NCBI RefSeq assembly: GCF_010731295.1 | Contig: NZ_AP022579.1 | Coordinates: 620,001-684,000, forward strand | Source of the DNA: Mycolicibacterium boenickei | Lineage (GTDB): Bacteria > Actinomycetota > Actinomycetes > Mycobacteriales > Mycobacteriaceae | DNA: 64,000 nucleotides | Reading direction: 5' to 3' | Shown: positions 42,494 through 52,811 of the stretch, in pieces | How the letters are laid out: each line of letters opens with the position of its first letter | Numbering within the stretch: position 1 is the stretch's first letter | The notes under the pieces: model-generated | Databases searched by the model: none | What the model was told of the DNA's origin: nothing | The model's input: only the letters and a program-made list of their open reading frames with translations | Made by a program: the position numbers and the translations under genes

Positions 42494-44275
42494 TCAGACC
42501 GGCGTATGGTCCAGATGCTCGGCGCCGGCCCGCAGGTAGCGACCCGATTTCACCGACTCGCCGTAGCCCTCGCGGAACTGACCGTCGCGGAACACCACCT
42601 GTCCGTTGACGGCGGTGACGACGACGGCGTCGTCGTTGCGGTTCACCATGCGGCTCAGGCCGCCGTAGAACGGGACCGACTCCTCGTGATAGGCCACCAC
42701 CGAGTCGTTCAGGCCGGCCGGATCGAGCACCACGAAGTCGGCCCGATCACCTTGGCGCAGTGTGCCCGCCGAGACGCCGAACCAGTCGGCCACCTCGGCC
42801 GTCAGCCGGTGCACGGCATGCTCGGTGGTCATGAACGGCCGGCCCGCCAGCTGCGCGTCGCGCACCCGCTTGAGCAGCTTCACCGGGAAGTTGTAGAACG
42901 CCATGTTGCGCAGGTGCGCACCGGCATCCGAGAAGCCCATGTGCACCGAGGAATCCGTGGCCAGCCGGTCCAGGTACTTGGGGCGGTCGTTGGCCACGAT
43001 CGTCGTCCATCGGACGTTGCGCTCACCGTTGTCGACGAGCACGTCGAGGAAGGCGTCGAGCGGGTGGATGCCACGCTCGTCGGCGATCTGCCCGAAGCTC
43101 TTGCCGATCAACGACTTGTCGGGGCATTCGACGATCCTGGCGTCGTGGAAGTCGCGGTGCCACAGGGTCGGTCCGAGCACGCGCCGGTCGAACGACTTGC
43201 GGAACCGGCGGCGGTACTCCGGGTCGGCGAGCAGCTTGTTGCGCTCGAATTGATCCTTGAGGTGCAGCGCCGCGGTACCCGCGCCGAACTCCTCGAACAC
43301 CGGCAGATCGATTCCATCCGAATACAATTCGAACGGCACGGGCAAGTGCTGGAAACGCACCTTGGAGCCCAGGATCCGGTTGAGCAGCCGAACGCCGGGA
43401 CCCAGCACTCGCACCGCACCGGGCGAGGACTTGGCGTCGGCCGAGACCAGCAGGCTCATCCGGACCCCCTGGCGGCGGCCGAACATGCCGCTGCTCTCCA
43501 GGAAGAAGTTCAGTGCCTCATGGACTTTGGCCACATTCGGGGCGCTCTGCAGCATCCGGCCGCGCTTGCGCAGTACCTTGATCAGGCGCCGGCGCTCACG
43601 CCACGTCGCGAATGTCGACGGCAGGGCACGGGACCGGAACCGGTCGCCGTCGAGCTTGTCGATCGCCGCGTCCATCCCGGACATGCCGAGCATGCCGGCT
43701 TCCAGCGCCTCGTCGAGCTTGGCTGCCATGGTCTCCAGCTCGGCGTCGGTCGGCGTCACCCCGCGGGTGGTGGCCCGGTCCAGTCCCAGCACCGAGGCCC
43801 GCAAGTCCGAATGACCCAGCAGTGACGCGATGTTCGGACCCAGGGGCAATTCGTCGATGGCCTTCACGTATTCGGCCGGACCCGACCAGGTCTTGTGCTG
43901 CTCCAGAGCGCCCAGCACGAACTGACGCGGGACCGCCTCGACGCGGCTGAACAGGTCGGCCGCGTCCTCGGTGTCGGCGTAGACCGTGGACAGCGAGCAC
44001 ATGCCCAGCAGCACCGTGGTCACCCCGTGCCGCACCGACTCCCGCAGGCCCGGATCGAGCAGCACCTCGGCGTCGTAGTGCGTGTGCACGTCGACGAAGC
44101 CGGGCAGGACCCACTTGCCGCCGGCGTTGATGACATCCGGGCAGTCGGTCTCATCGAGCGGGGTGGCCGACACCGTGACCACTACCCCGTCGCGAATCCC
44201 CAGCGTACGGACCTGCGGCGGGGCGCCGGTGCCGTCGAACCACAAGCCGTTGCGAACGATGACGTCGTAGGACAT
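42494..44275 (-). CDS. amidohydrolase, N-acyl-D-amino-acid deacylase-like
   Basis: 593-residue amidohydrolase-superfamily metalloenzyme similar to D-aminoacylases and related mycobacterial hydrolases. The N-terminal composite domain leads into FVDVHTHYDAEVLLDP (HxH metal motif and Asp), then GHSDLRASVLG, and a C-terminal GFSDAGAHLRNM with a catalytic Asp, followed by TLRQGDRADFVVLDPAGL, the usual return of the beta-sandwich. The substrate is unknown. ATG 44275 is supported by TAGCGT six bases upstream. First gene of an operon with the TetR gene. Confidence 0.87.
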   Translation of the reverse strand: MSYDVIVRNGLWFDGTGAPPQVRTLGIRDGVVVTVSATPLDETDCPDVINAGGKWVLPGFVDVHTHYDAEVLLDPGLRESVRHGVTTVLLGMCSLSTVYADTEDAADLFSRVEAVPRQFVLGALEQHKTWSGPAEYVKAIDELPLGPNIASLLGHSDLRASVLGLDRATTRGVTPTDAELETMAAKLDEALEAGMLGMSGMDAAIDKLDGDRFRSRALPSTFATWRERRRLIKVLRKRGRMLQSAPNVAKVHEALNFFLESSGMFGRRQGVRMSLLVSADAKSSPGAVRVLGPGVRLLNRILGSKVRFQHLPVPFELYSDGIDLPVFEEFGAGTAALHLKDQFERNKLLADPEYRRRFRKSFDRRVLGPTLWHRDFHDARIVECPDKSLIGKSFGQIADERGIHPLDAFLDVLVDNGERNVRWTTIVANDRPKYLDRLATDSSVHMGFSDAGAHLRNMAFYNFPVKLLKRVRDAQLAGRPFMTTEHAVHRLTAEVADWFGVSAGTLRQGDRADFVVLDPAGLNDSVVAYHEESVPFYGGLSRMVNRNDDAVVVTAVNGQVVFRDGQFREGYGESVKSGRYLRAGAEHLDHTPV

Positions 44276-44281
44276 GACGCA

Positions 44282-44287
44282 ACGCTA
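44282..44287 (-). promoter_or_regulatory. -10 box of leaderless amidohydrolase-tetR operon
   Basis: TAGCGT on the minus strand ends six bases before ATG 44275. The palindrome at 44297-44308 falls in the promoter spacer. Confidence 0.5.
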
Positions 44288-44296
44288 GAGCAGAAA

Positions 44297-44308
44297 GTGA
44301 GTACTCAC
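44297..44308. promoter_or_regulatory. palindromic TetR operator candidate
   Basis: GTGAGTACTCAC is a perfect 12-bp palindrome ten bases upstream of the amidohydrolase -10 box. A related half-site, GTGAG followed by AATTACTC, lies a few bases farther at about 44318-44331, inside the end of galE2. Location and symmetry fit repression by the TetR encoded in the same operon. Confidence 0.6.
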
Positions 44309-44314
44309 AATCTT

Positions 44315-47070
<2,756 letters not shown>

Positions 47071-47127
47071 TCCGAGTGCTGAGATACTGAACGTTGAGTT
47101 TCGGAATCCTGTCGAGGGGGACGTTCT

Positions 47128-49353
47128 GTGGGCGCGCTGGATGGCTTCTATTCAACGTGGAACAAAGCGCGGGAAACCTTCGGCGTCGGCACGCCTACCG
47201 ATGGCTCTCAGCACGACGGCAGCTCGCAGCTGCTGAAGATGAAGGGCATGGTCGAATCGGCGGCCAAGCATGACGGCTGGCAAGGCGCAGGCGCAGACGC
47301 CTATGCCGCGGCCAACAAGAACCATGCCGATGTTTACGGCAAGCTCGCTGAGCTCGACAAGAGGATGTCTGCCGAGGTCACGAACGCGGCCAACATCGTC
47401 ACGACCGGACGTGCGCAATTGGACGCCACGAAGTCCTGGGTCGATAGCATGGTCCAATCACTGCCCAGCTCGCTCAGCTCCCAAGCGCGCGAAAACAGTC
47501 TCATCCCGATCGCCAACCAAGGCATCACCCAGGTCAACAACACCGTCAGCACTGCCAATGGGGACATGCTCAAGATCGGGTTCCGCGTGACCGACATCAA
47601 GAACGAATACGACGATCTGAGCACGAATCAGCAGTTCGGTCCCGGAAGCGAGAAAAAGGGAGAGAAGGAAGACAAAGCCAAGCAGGCGGCCGACGACTTC
47701 GCCGCCGCGAAAGACGGCACCGCAACTCCCGAACAGTTAACGCGATTAAAAGATGCCGCGAATCTCACGCCTGAGCAGAAAGCTGCTTTATCCCAGGGTA
47801 ATCCCACCACAATTTCCCAAGATCAGTACGATTACTTAAAGTCACTGATGAAAGAAATGGGTTCTAACGATGTCAAGGAAGCATTGGATCATTATTCGGG
47901 CCTGAAGTACACCCTAGGAAATGCGATGGGGATCATGGGAAACCCTGACATCCAGACGGCCAACGGCGACCATGGCGGAATGGCTGCCATGCCTCCCGAC
48001 GTGCAGAAAACATTTAACGACCCTCTACTCCGTGTGGAATCCGAAACATTCCAGCAACTTGCACAGTCAGGAAATCGCGAGTTTGACCCGCGGGTGCTAT
48101 TCAGCCACTGGGACGAGTATCAAGAGTGGTCCAACTTAATGAGCAATGCCGACCCATCCTTGATGCACGGCAATGAAGTGAACACAGCATTGATGACGAA
48201 AATGGGCGAGACCGTCGATTTGATGCATTCGACGGGCCCGTGGTCCGCTGAAGCCACAGCCATGAGCGAAGGAATGACCGACCAAATCCAGAATGCCCTT
48301 AATACCGTCGGTCACGACCAAGCCGCTGTGCATGAAGTTGTCACCGGTGACCGTGGCGAAAAGTTCATCGAGAACTTCGTAACACACCCGTGGACAGACG
48401 ACGGTTCCGCATTAGGGGGACTATTGCCCGAACCCGCCGATCACAGCCAACTGGCCGGCGAAACAATGAGGGCATTCGACAACTACGTGGGTGGCCACGG
48501 GCCCCAACTCTTAGATATCCCCGGAACAGATAAACAATCTCTGGGTCAAATGAATCCTGAGTTCGTGAAAGCTCTGGCCCACGCTAATTCTCCCTACATC
48601 GACGACATGCTAGGCAATCCCCTTGATGACACCAAAGGGTTCGGTGGACCTCTAGAGGGCGATCTCTCCAACAAGCAAATGCCACACATGCGGGACTTGT
48701 TTGCAGTGATCGACTCCAACAAAGAGGCGGCAGAAATACTCAACAGTCACGCCTACGCGACCGGTCTCCAGTACCAGGGAAATTTCGAACAATCAATAAT
48801 CAGCGGTGAAATGCCCAATAGCGGCGACTTAAGTTCAGCAGGCACTTTACGTGGCGTCATAGATTCAGCCGCCAATGCAGCCGATAACGACGCCATAAAG
48901 TATGGGAATTTAGAGGACGTGAAAGCATACGAGAGCCGTGGAAGGTGGTTCGAGGCCGCCACAACAATCGGAGCAGAGATCCCTGTTGTTAAATCCGTTC
49001 TCGATGGTGCCGGAAAAATACCTGGCCTGTCTTTGCAGGACATCTTTGTCGGCGAAGCGCCAACTCCCCAAGAGCCCGTACACATTGCTTCCGGCAGTTC
49101 AGCCGCGATGCAACACTCAATCGCCCAACAACTTCTGAGCCACAACATGGGCGACTCAAACTACTTCAGGCAACTCGACCTGCTAGATGACAGTGGCCAC
49201 TTGCGACCCCTCAAGGGGAATGAGGCCAACTTCGAGACAGCACTCAACAGCTATTTCAACGGAATCAACCCAGCAGTCAAATCCGCTATCGAGGACTATG
49301 AAGATAGTGTTCGCGATGCGCTGCCTATAGCGGAAGGACATACCGGACCGTGA
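47128..49353 (+). CDS. WXG-motif secreted protein, TPR-repeat-region family
   Basis: 741-residue protein whose N-terminal 150 residues form a helical hairpin of ESX-substrate type. It contains HDGWQGAGADAYAAANKNHA (a W-x-G turn), KLAELDKRMSAEVTNAANIV and QLDATKSWVDSMVQSL. The middle and C-terminal parts are helical, rich in Asn, Asp and Met, and lack a recognisable enzymatic motif. Comparable mycobacterial proteins carry the TPR-repeat-region label and are thought to be ESX-exported or toxin-like. The coding sequence uses AT-rich codons (TTA, AAA, ATT, AAT) unlike its neighbours, suggesting horizontal origin. GTG 47128 has GAGGGGGA upstream. It overlaps the next gene as GTGA. Confidence 0.7.
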   Translation: MGALDGFYSTWNKARETFGVGTPTDGSQHDGSSQLLKMKGMVESAAKHDGWQGAGADAYAAANKNHADVYGKLAELDKRMSAEVTNAANIVTTGRAQLDATKSWVDSMVQSLPSSLSSQARENSLIPIANQGITQVNNTVSTANGDMLKIGFRVTDIKNEYDDLSTNQQFGPGSEKKGEKEDKAKQAADDFAAAKDGTATPEQLTRLKDAANLTPEQKAALSQGNPTTISQDQYDYLKSLMKEMGSNDVKEALDHYSGLKYTLGNAMGIMGNPDIQTANGDHGGMAAMPPDVQKTFNDPLLRVESETFQQLAQSGNREFDPRVLFSHWDEYQEWSNLMSNADPSLMHGNEVNTALMTKMGETVDLMHSTGPWSAEATAMSEGMTDQIQNALNTVGHDQAAVHEVVTGDRGEKFIENFVTHPWTDDGSALGGLLPEPADHSQLAGETMRAFDNYVGGHGPQLLDIPGTDKQSLGQMNPEFVKALAHANSPYIDDMLGNPLDDTKGFGGPLEGDLSNKQMPHMRDLFAVIDSNKEAAEILNSHAYATGLQYQGNFEQSIISGEMPNSGDLSSAGTLRGVIDSAANAADNDAIKYGNLEDVKAYESRGRWFEAATTIGAEIPVVKSVLDGAGKIPGLSLQDIFVGEAPTPQEPVHIASGSSAAMQHSIAQQLLSHNMGDSNYFRQLDLLDDSGHLRPLKGNEANFETALNSYFNGINPAVKSAIEDYEDSVRDALPIAEGHTGP

Positions 49354-50240
49354 CCGCCTCAGCAGTCCTTCGCTGGTTTATCGCTTTACTAATCGTGTCC
49401 GGCTCGACTGCCTGCCACACCAGCGAGTTGGCCACAACACCTGCAGAACCGACGTACGCGAACTGGCCGGAATCGTTAGATGGATTGCGATTTCAATGGA
49501 CTGCCGAGCCCGGCATCGACTTATTGTTAGGTCCAGCAGTGCCGATACGAGCGTATCTAGAATCCCACCGCACTGGAGATTTCACTCTCAATCCTGACAA
49601 TGTCTACCCCGGCTTCCGCCGAGCCGTCCATGCGGGGCCGCCGAACACTGACCGGTTCCCTGACGAGCCATACGAACTTTGGTACATCCAGCCATTCAGC
49701 GATCCCCGCTACAGCTTCGGGCCAGCTGGGAACTTCTACGGCAATGAGTACTTCCATATCCTCGAGCTCACTCCGATCGACAGCGGGTGGCGCGCATATG
49801 TATGCGACGGCACATACAACGTCTTCCGCGCAGGCGATGATCCAAATACCTACGTGCCAGTGCACACACCAACGGAAAGCGACCCAGATCCAGACCGCAC
49901 TGCGATGAATGTATGGCGGATTGAGCTCACCGACGATCCAAATCCATCAAACCAGAAAGCGCCGTCGGCAGTCACTGAGCCGCAGAAGGGTCCCGCTCCT
50001 GCACCGCTCGGGGATGTCTTCGGCCCGTGGCGCATAACCGGTGCCAACCCAAGTACAACTTGGGGTCCGTCGAGCGATCCGAACTCGGGTCCCGCAGCGG
50101 ACTACATACAGAGACGACAGCAATGCCTCGACAGGATGCCGCACGACGCGGCGCAACGCCACGCCTTCTACACCGCTCGCCCCGACACACCTCCCAAGCC
50201 GGACCCAGCCATCCCAGGCTGGCCGACAGAATCGTCGTAA
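49350..50240 (+). CDS. lipoprotein of unknown function, partner of the WXG-type protein
   Basis: 296-residue predicted lipoprotein. The hydrophobic N-terminus (VLRWFIALLIVSGSTAC) ends in a lipobox Cys at about 22. The mature part is rich in Pro, Trp and Tyr (YELWYIQPFSDPRYSFG, NFYGNEYFHILEL) and has a single Cys in YVCDGTYN and another near the C-terminus. No known enzyme motif was found. The GTG 49350 start overlaps the stop of the upstream gene, so the pair is translationally coupled. The pairing of a large secreted protein with an exported lipoprotein suggests immunity, chaperone or surface-anchor roles, all speculative. Base composition is lower in GC than the flanks. Confidence 0.72.
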   Translation: MTASAVLRWFIALLIVSGSTACHTSELATTPAEPTYANWPESLDGLRFQWTAEPGIDLLLGPAVPIRAYLESHRTGDFTLNPDNVYPGFRRAVHAGPPNTDRFPDEPYELWYIQPFSDPRYSFGPAGNFYGNEYFHILELTPIDSGWRAYVCDGTYNVFRAGDDPNTYVPVHTPTESDPDPDRTAMNVWRIELTDDPNPSNQKAPSAVTEPQKGPAPAPLGDVFGPWRITGANPSTTWGPSSDPNSGPAADYIQRRQQCLDRMPHDAAQRHAFYTARPDTPPKPDPAIPGWPTESS

Positions 50241-50258
50241 GGCCAGATGAAGGGCTAA

Positions 50259-50402
50259 GGATCAATCGTCCGGCCCCGAAGCAATCATCGAACTGGCCGG
50301 CAGCCGAGCATCTGGTACCTCACTAGCAACAACGAATGGCGATCGACCGCCTATCTCGACAGCGGATCGACCACCCTCGTTATGCGCTCGGTCGACGACT
50401 GA
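50259..50402 (+). pseudogene. possible C-terminal remnant of a secreted-protein gene
   Basis: After an in-frame TAA at 50256-50258, a 47-codon frame with no start codon before its last codons ends in TGA at 50400-50402. Its C-terminus reads WYLTSNNEWRSTAYLDSGST followed by LVMRSVDD, which looks like real protein rather than random frame. It is in the same frame as the lipoprotein gene, 18 bases after that gene's stop. It may be the tail of a decayed or recombined partner gene of the island. Confidence 0.35.
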
Positions 50403-50429
50403 TTCGGAGCTCATGCCAAGCTGGCAGGC

Positions 50430-50798
50430 ATGACTGACGACGTACGTGAACAAGGTCTACGGGTCCTCCAGGAGATGGTTCCGCATCTGCCGGCAGACGT
50501 CGTCGAGCCGGACGGCAGATTCGGCGACGAGCTGATGGCCATCGGTGTCGACAATGTCTTCGGTCGGCTGTGGAGCCGTGATGGGCTGAGCCGGCGTGAT
50601 CGCAGCCTGGTCACCATGGGCATTCTGATCGCGCTGCGCGCCACCGATGAGTTCGAGTCGCACGTCAGGATCGGCCTCCGAAACGGCCTCACCGAGGACG
50701 AGATCGCCGAAGTCATCTACCACGCCAGCGGCTACGCAGGATTCCCTGCTGCGAACACCGCCCGCAACGTGGCCCGCGAAGCGCTGAGCAAGGACTAG
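50430..50798 (+). CDS. carboxymuconolactone decarboxylase-family protein
   Basis: 122-residue CMD-family protein. The family helix pattern is seen in RRDRSLVTMGILIALRATDE, then FESHVRIGLRNGLTEDEIAE and VIYHASGYAGFPAANTARNV. The AhpD-type CxxC pair is absent, so this is nearer to gamma-carboxymuconolactone decarboxylase-type members than to peroxidase-reductase AhpD. The actual substrate is unknown. No leaderless box or strong Shine-Dalgarno lies before ATG 50430. Its stop overlaps that of the convergent secreted-protein gene by four bases. Confidence 0.85.
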   Translation: MTDDVREQGLRVLQEMVPHLPADVVEPDGRFGDELMAIGVDNVFGRLWSRDGLSRRDRSLVTMGILIALRATDEFESHVRIGLRNGLTEDEIAEVIYHASGYAGFPAANTARNVAREALSKD

Positions 50799-51325
50799 AA
50801 GACGCGGCTGCCCTTCGCGGACAACTCGAAGCCGTGGTCGCCCACCACGCACACCGTGCTCACCTCGGTGACGGCACACGTGCCCGTGTCGGGATAGTCG
50901 AGCTTGCTGCCGGCGGGAAGCAGCTTGTAGTCGGCCGGGTCGACCGTGCGGTCACGCGGGTCCTTGTAGTCCATGTACTTCTCCATGGCGGCCAGGTCCA
51001 CGGTAGAAAAAGTCGCCGGCTCGACTGACATGGCCGCGAATACGCTGACCGAATTGCTCGATGTCCCGGGCAGCTCACCCCAGCAAGAGGCTTGCTTCAT
51101 GGGCGGATTGGCACGGCCTGTGTAGCTGATCCGGCATCGGTATCCGCCCGGGGTGACGAACTGTGCGCCGTTCGTCGTCGGATAGTTGTAGTACGTGTTG
51201 TACGCGTCGACATCCACTGCGGCGTAACCACTCAGATCGGGGATCTGCCCTGGGTCAGCCCCTGCAACGGGCGATGCCAGTGCAACCGAGGCGATGAGAG
51301 CCGCACCCACGACGATCCGCGTCAT
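50795..51325 (-). CDS. secreted protein of unknown function
   Basis: 176-residue protein with a clear signal peptide (TRIVVGAALIASVALASPVA, probable cleavage after AGA near residue 23). The mature part contains four cysteines, CRISYTG, SCWGELPG, TCAVTEVS and VCVVGDHG, likely forming two disulfides in the cell wall, as in several mycobacterial secreted proteins. No catalytic motif. ATG 51325 follows TAGGCT by eight bases, a slightly long leaderless spacing. The tRNA-Thr gene lies 65 bases upstream in the same direction. Confidence 0.75.
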   Translation of the reverse strand: MTRIVVGAALIASVALASPVAGADPGQIPDLSGYAAVDVDAYNTYYNYPTTNGAQFVTPGGYRCRISYTGRANPPMKQASCWGELPGTSSNSVSVFAAMSVEPATFSTVDLAAMEKYMDYKDPRDRTVDPADYKLLPAGSKLDYPDTGTCAVTEVSTVCVVGDHGFELSAKGSRVF

Positions 51326-51389
51326 AAGTGGTGAGCCTATCCCCGCTATGACCTGCGGGGACGCAGCATTTTCGCCCGAATTGGACTTG

Positions 51390-51465
51390 TGGAGCCACCC
51401 AGGGGAATCGAACCCCTGACCTATTCATTACGAGTGAATTGCTCTACCGACTGAGCTAGGGTGGC
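51390..51465 (-). tRNA. tRNA-Thr (anticodon CGT)
   Basis: The minus strand folds as a complete cloverleaf. The acceptor stem GCCACCC pairs with GGGTGGC, the D-arm is GCTC-AGTCGGTA-GAGC, the anticodon stem ATTCA/TGAAT encloses loop CTCGTAA with anticodon CGT, and the T-arm is AGGGG-TTCGATT-CCCCT. CCA is encoded (TCCA at the 3' end, discriminator T). It reads ACG threonine codons. Confidence 0.97.
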
Positions 51466-51520
51466 GTGCTCGGCGAACCGGGCGGCACCACTTTACGGCA
51501 GACAACGCCCAGGACCCAAC

Positions 51521-52729
51521 TCACCCTCGAAGCGCCTGCCCGATGGTCGCCACCATGGCATCGACGGCGAACTTGGGCTTGACGTTGATGGCCAGCGCTT
51601 CGCGGCACTCCAGCACCGCCTCGATGCATCGCAGCAGCCGGTCCGGGGGCACGTGGTCGGCCATGGCCTGCACTTTCTCGGCCATATCCGGGTGGTTGGC
51701 GGTCACCGACGAAGCTCCCGACGACACCAGCAGGGCATCGCGGAAGTACGTGGCCAGGTCGATCAGGGCCCGGTCCAGGGCGTCACGCGAGGCCCGGGTC
51801 TGCCGGGATTTCTGCCGCCGCTCCAACTCTTTGAGCGCACCGGCCGTCCCGCGGGTGGTGGCCGCAGTGCCCTTTCCGGTGCCACCCCCACCCAGGGCGG
51901 TCTTGAGCTCCTCGGTCTCGGTCTCGTTGCGTCCGGCGGTCAACGCCAGCGCCTCGGCCTCGGCGACCGCGACCATCTCCTCAGCGGCGGCGAATGCCCG
52001 CGCCGGTGTCGCGGCGTCCCGGGCCAGCCCCAACGCGCGCTTGCGGCGCTCCCGGGCCTCGGGATCGGTCGCCAGCCGCCGGGCCCGGCCCACGTGTCCG
52101 CCGCTGACCGAGGCGGCCCAGCGGGCATCCGCCTCGGGCAGCCCGTCCCCGGAGATCAGCACGTCGGCAATGGCCTCCACCGACGGCGTGGTCAGCGCGA
52201 TGTGCCGGCAACGCGACCGCAGCGTGATCGCGATGTCTTCCGGGTCCACCGAGGGCGCACACAGCAGGAACACCGTCGACGGCGGCGGTTCCTCCACCAC
52301 CTTGAGCAGCGCGTTGGCAGCACCTTCGGTGAGCCGGTCGGCATCTTCGATCACCACGATCTGCCAGCGCCCGGTTCCGGGTCGCCGCGAGGCGATCTGG
52401 ACGATCTCGCGCATCTCCTTGACGGCGATCGACAGCCCCTCGGGCACGATGCGCCGTACATCGGCGTGGGTGCCGGCCATCGTCGTCGTACACGCGCGGC
52501 ATTCACCGCACCCCGGCGTCCCGTCTGACGTGCACTGCAGGGCCGCCGCGAAGCACAGCGCGGCCACCGAGCGTCCGGACCCGGGCGGCCCGGTGATCAG
52601 CCAGGCATGTGTCATGGTCCCGACGGTGGTGCCACTGTGTGGCGAATCACCCCGCGCGGCGTACGCGGCCGCCACCAGCTCCTGTTCCACCGCTTGCTGG
52701 CCCACCAGCCGCGAAAAGACCCCGCTCAT
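51521..52729 (-). CDS. holB: DNA polymerase III delta-prime subunit
   Basis: Clamp-loader subunit, 402 residues, equivalent to Rv3644c. The AAA+ fold begins VFSRLVGQQAVEQELV. The P-loop is GPPGSGRS with Arg in place of the usual Lys, consistent with the non-hydrolysing delta-prime role. A zinc module shows CTSDGTPGCGECRAC. Later motifs are IVVIEDADRLTEGAANALLK and the SRC motif in LRSRCRHIAL (sensor 1 arginine-finger region). ATG 52729 gives MSGVFSRL, the usual N-terminus; a TTG three codons upstream is in frame. Divergent from the adenylate cyclase gene. Confidence 0.93.
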   Translation of the reverse strand: MSGVFSRLVGQQAVEQELVAAAYAARGDSPHSGTTVGTMTHAWLITGPPGSGRSVAALCFAAALQCTSDGTPGCGECRACTTTMAGTHADVRRIVPEGLSIAVKEMREIVQIASRRPGTGRWQIVVIEDADRLTEGAANALLKVVEEPPPSTVFLLCAPSVDPEDIAITLRSRCRHIALTTPSVEAIADVLISGDGLPEADARWAASVSGGHVGRARRLATDPEARERRKRALGLARDAATPARAFAAAEEMVAVAEAEALALTAGRNETETEELKTALGGGGTGKGTAATTRGTAGALKELERRQKSRQTRASRDALDRALIDLATYFRDALLVSSGASSVTANHPDMAEKVQAMADHVPPDRLLRCIEAVLECREALAINVKPKFAVDAMVATIGQALRG

Positions 52730-52799
52730 CGTCCCCAACAGTAGTGGTCAAGCCGACACAACCACGTCACAGCAGGCGCTGAACGTCCCCGCGGCCCGA

Positions 52800-52805
52800 T
52801 ACGGT
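52800..52805 (+). promoter_or_regulatory. -10 box of leaderless adenylate cyclase gene
   Basis: TACGGT ends six bases before GTG 52812. Confidence 0.55.
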
Positions 52806-52811
52806 TAACAG

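Noticed and set aside
51521..52729. Degenerate P-loop (GPPGSGRS) of delta-prime as a loss-of-function mutation
   Set aside because: Delta-prime subunits commonly lack a functional ATPase site, so this is normal for the family.
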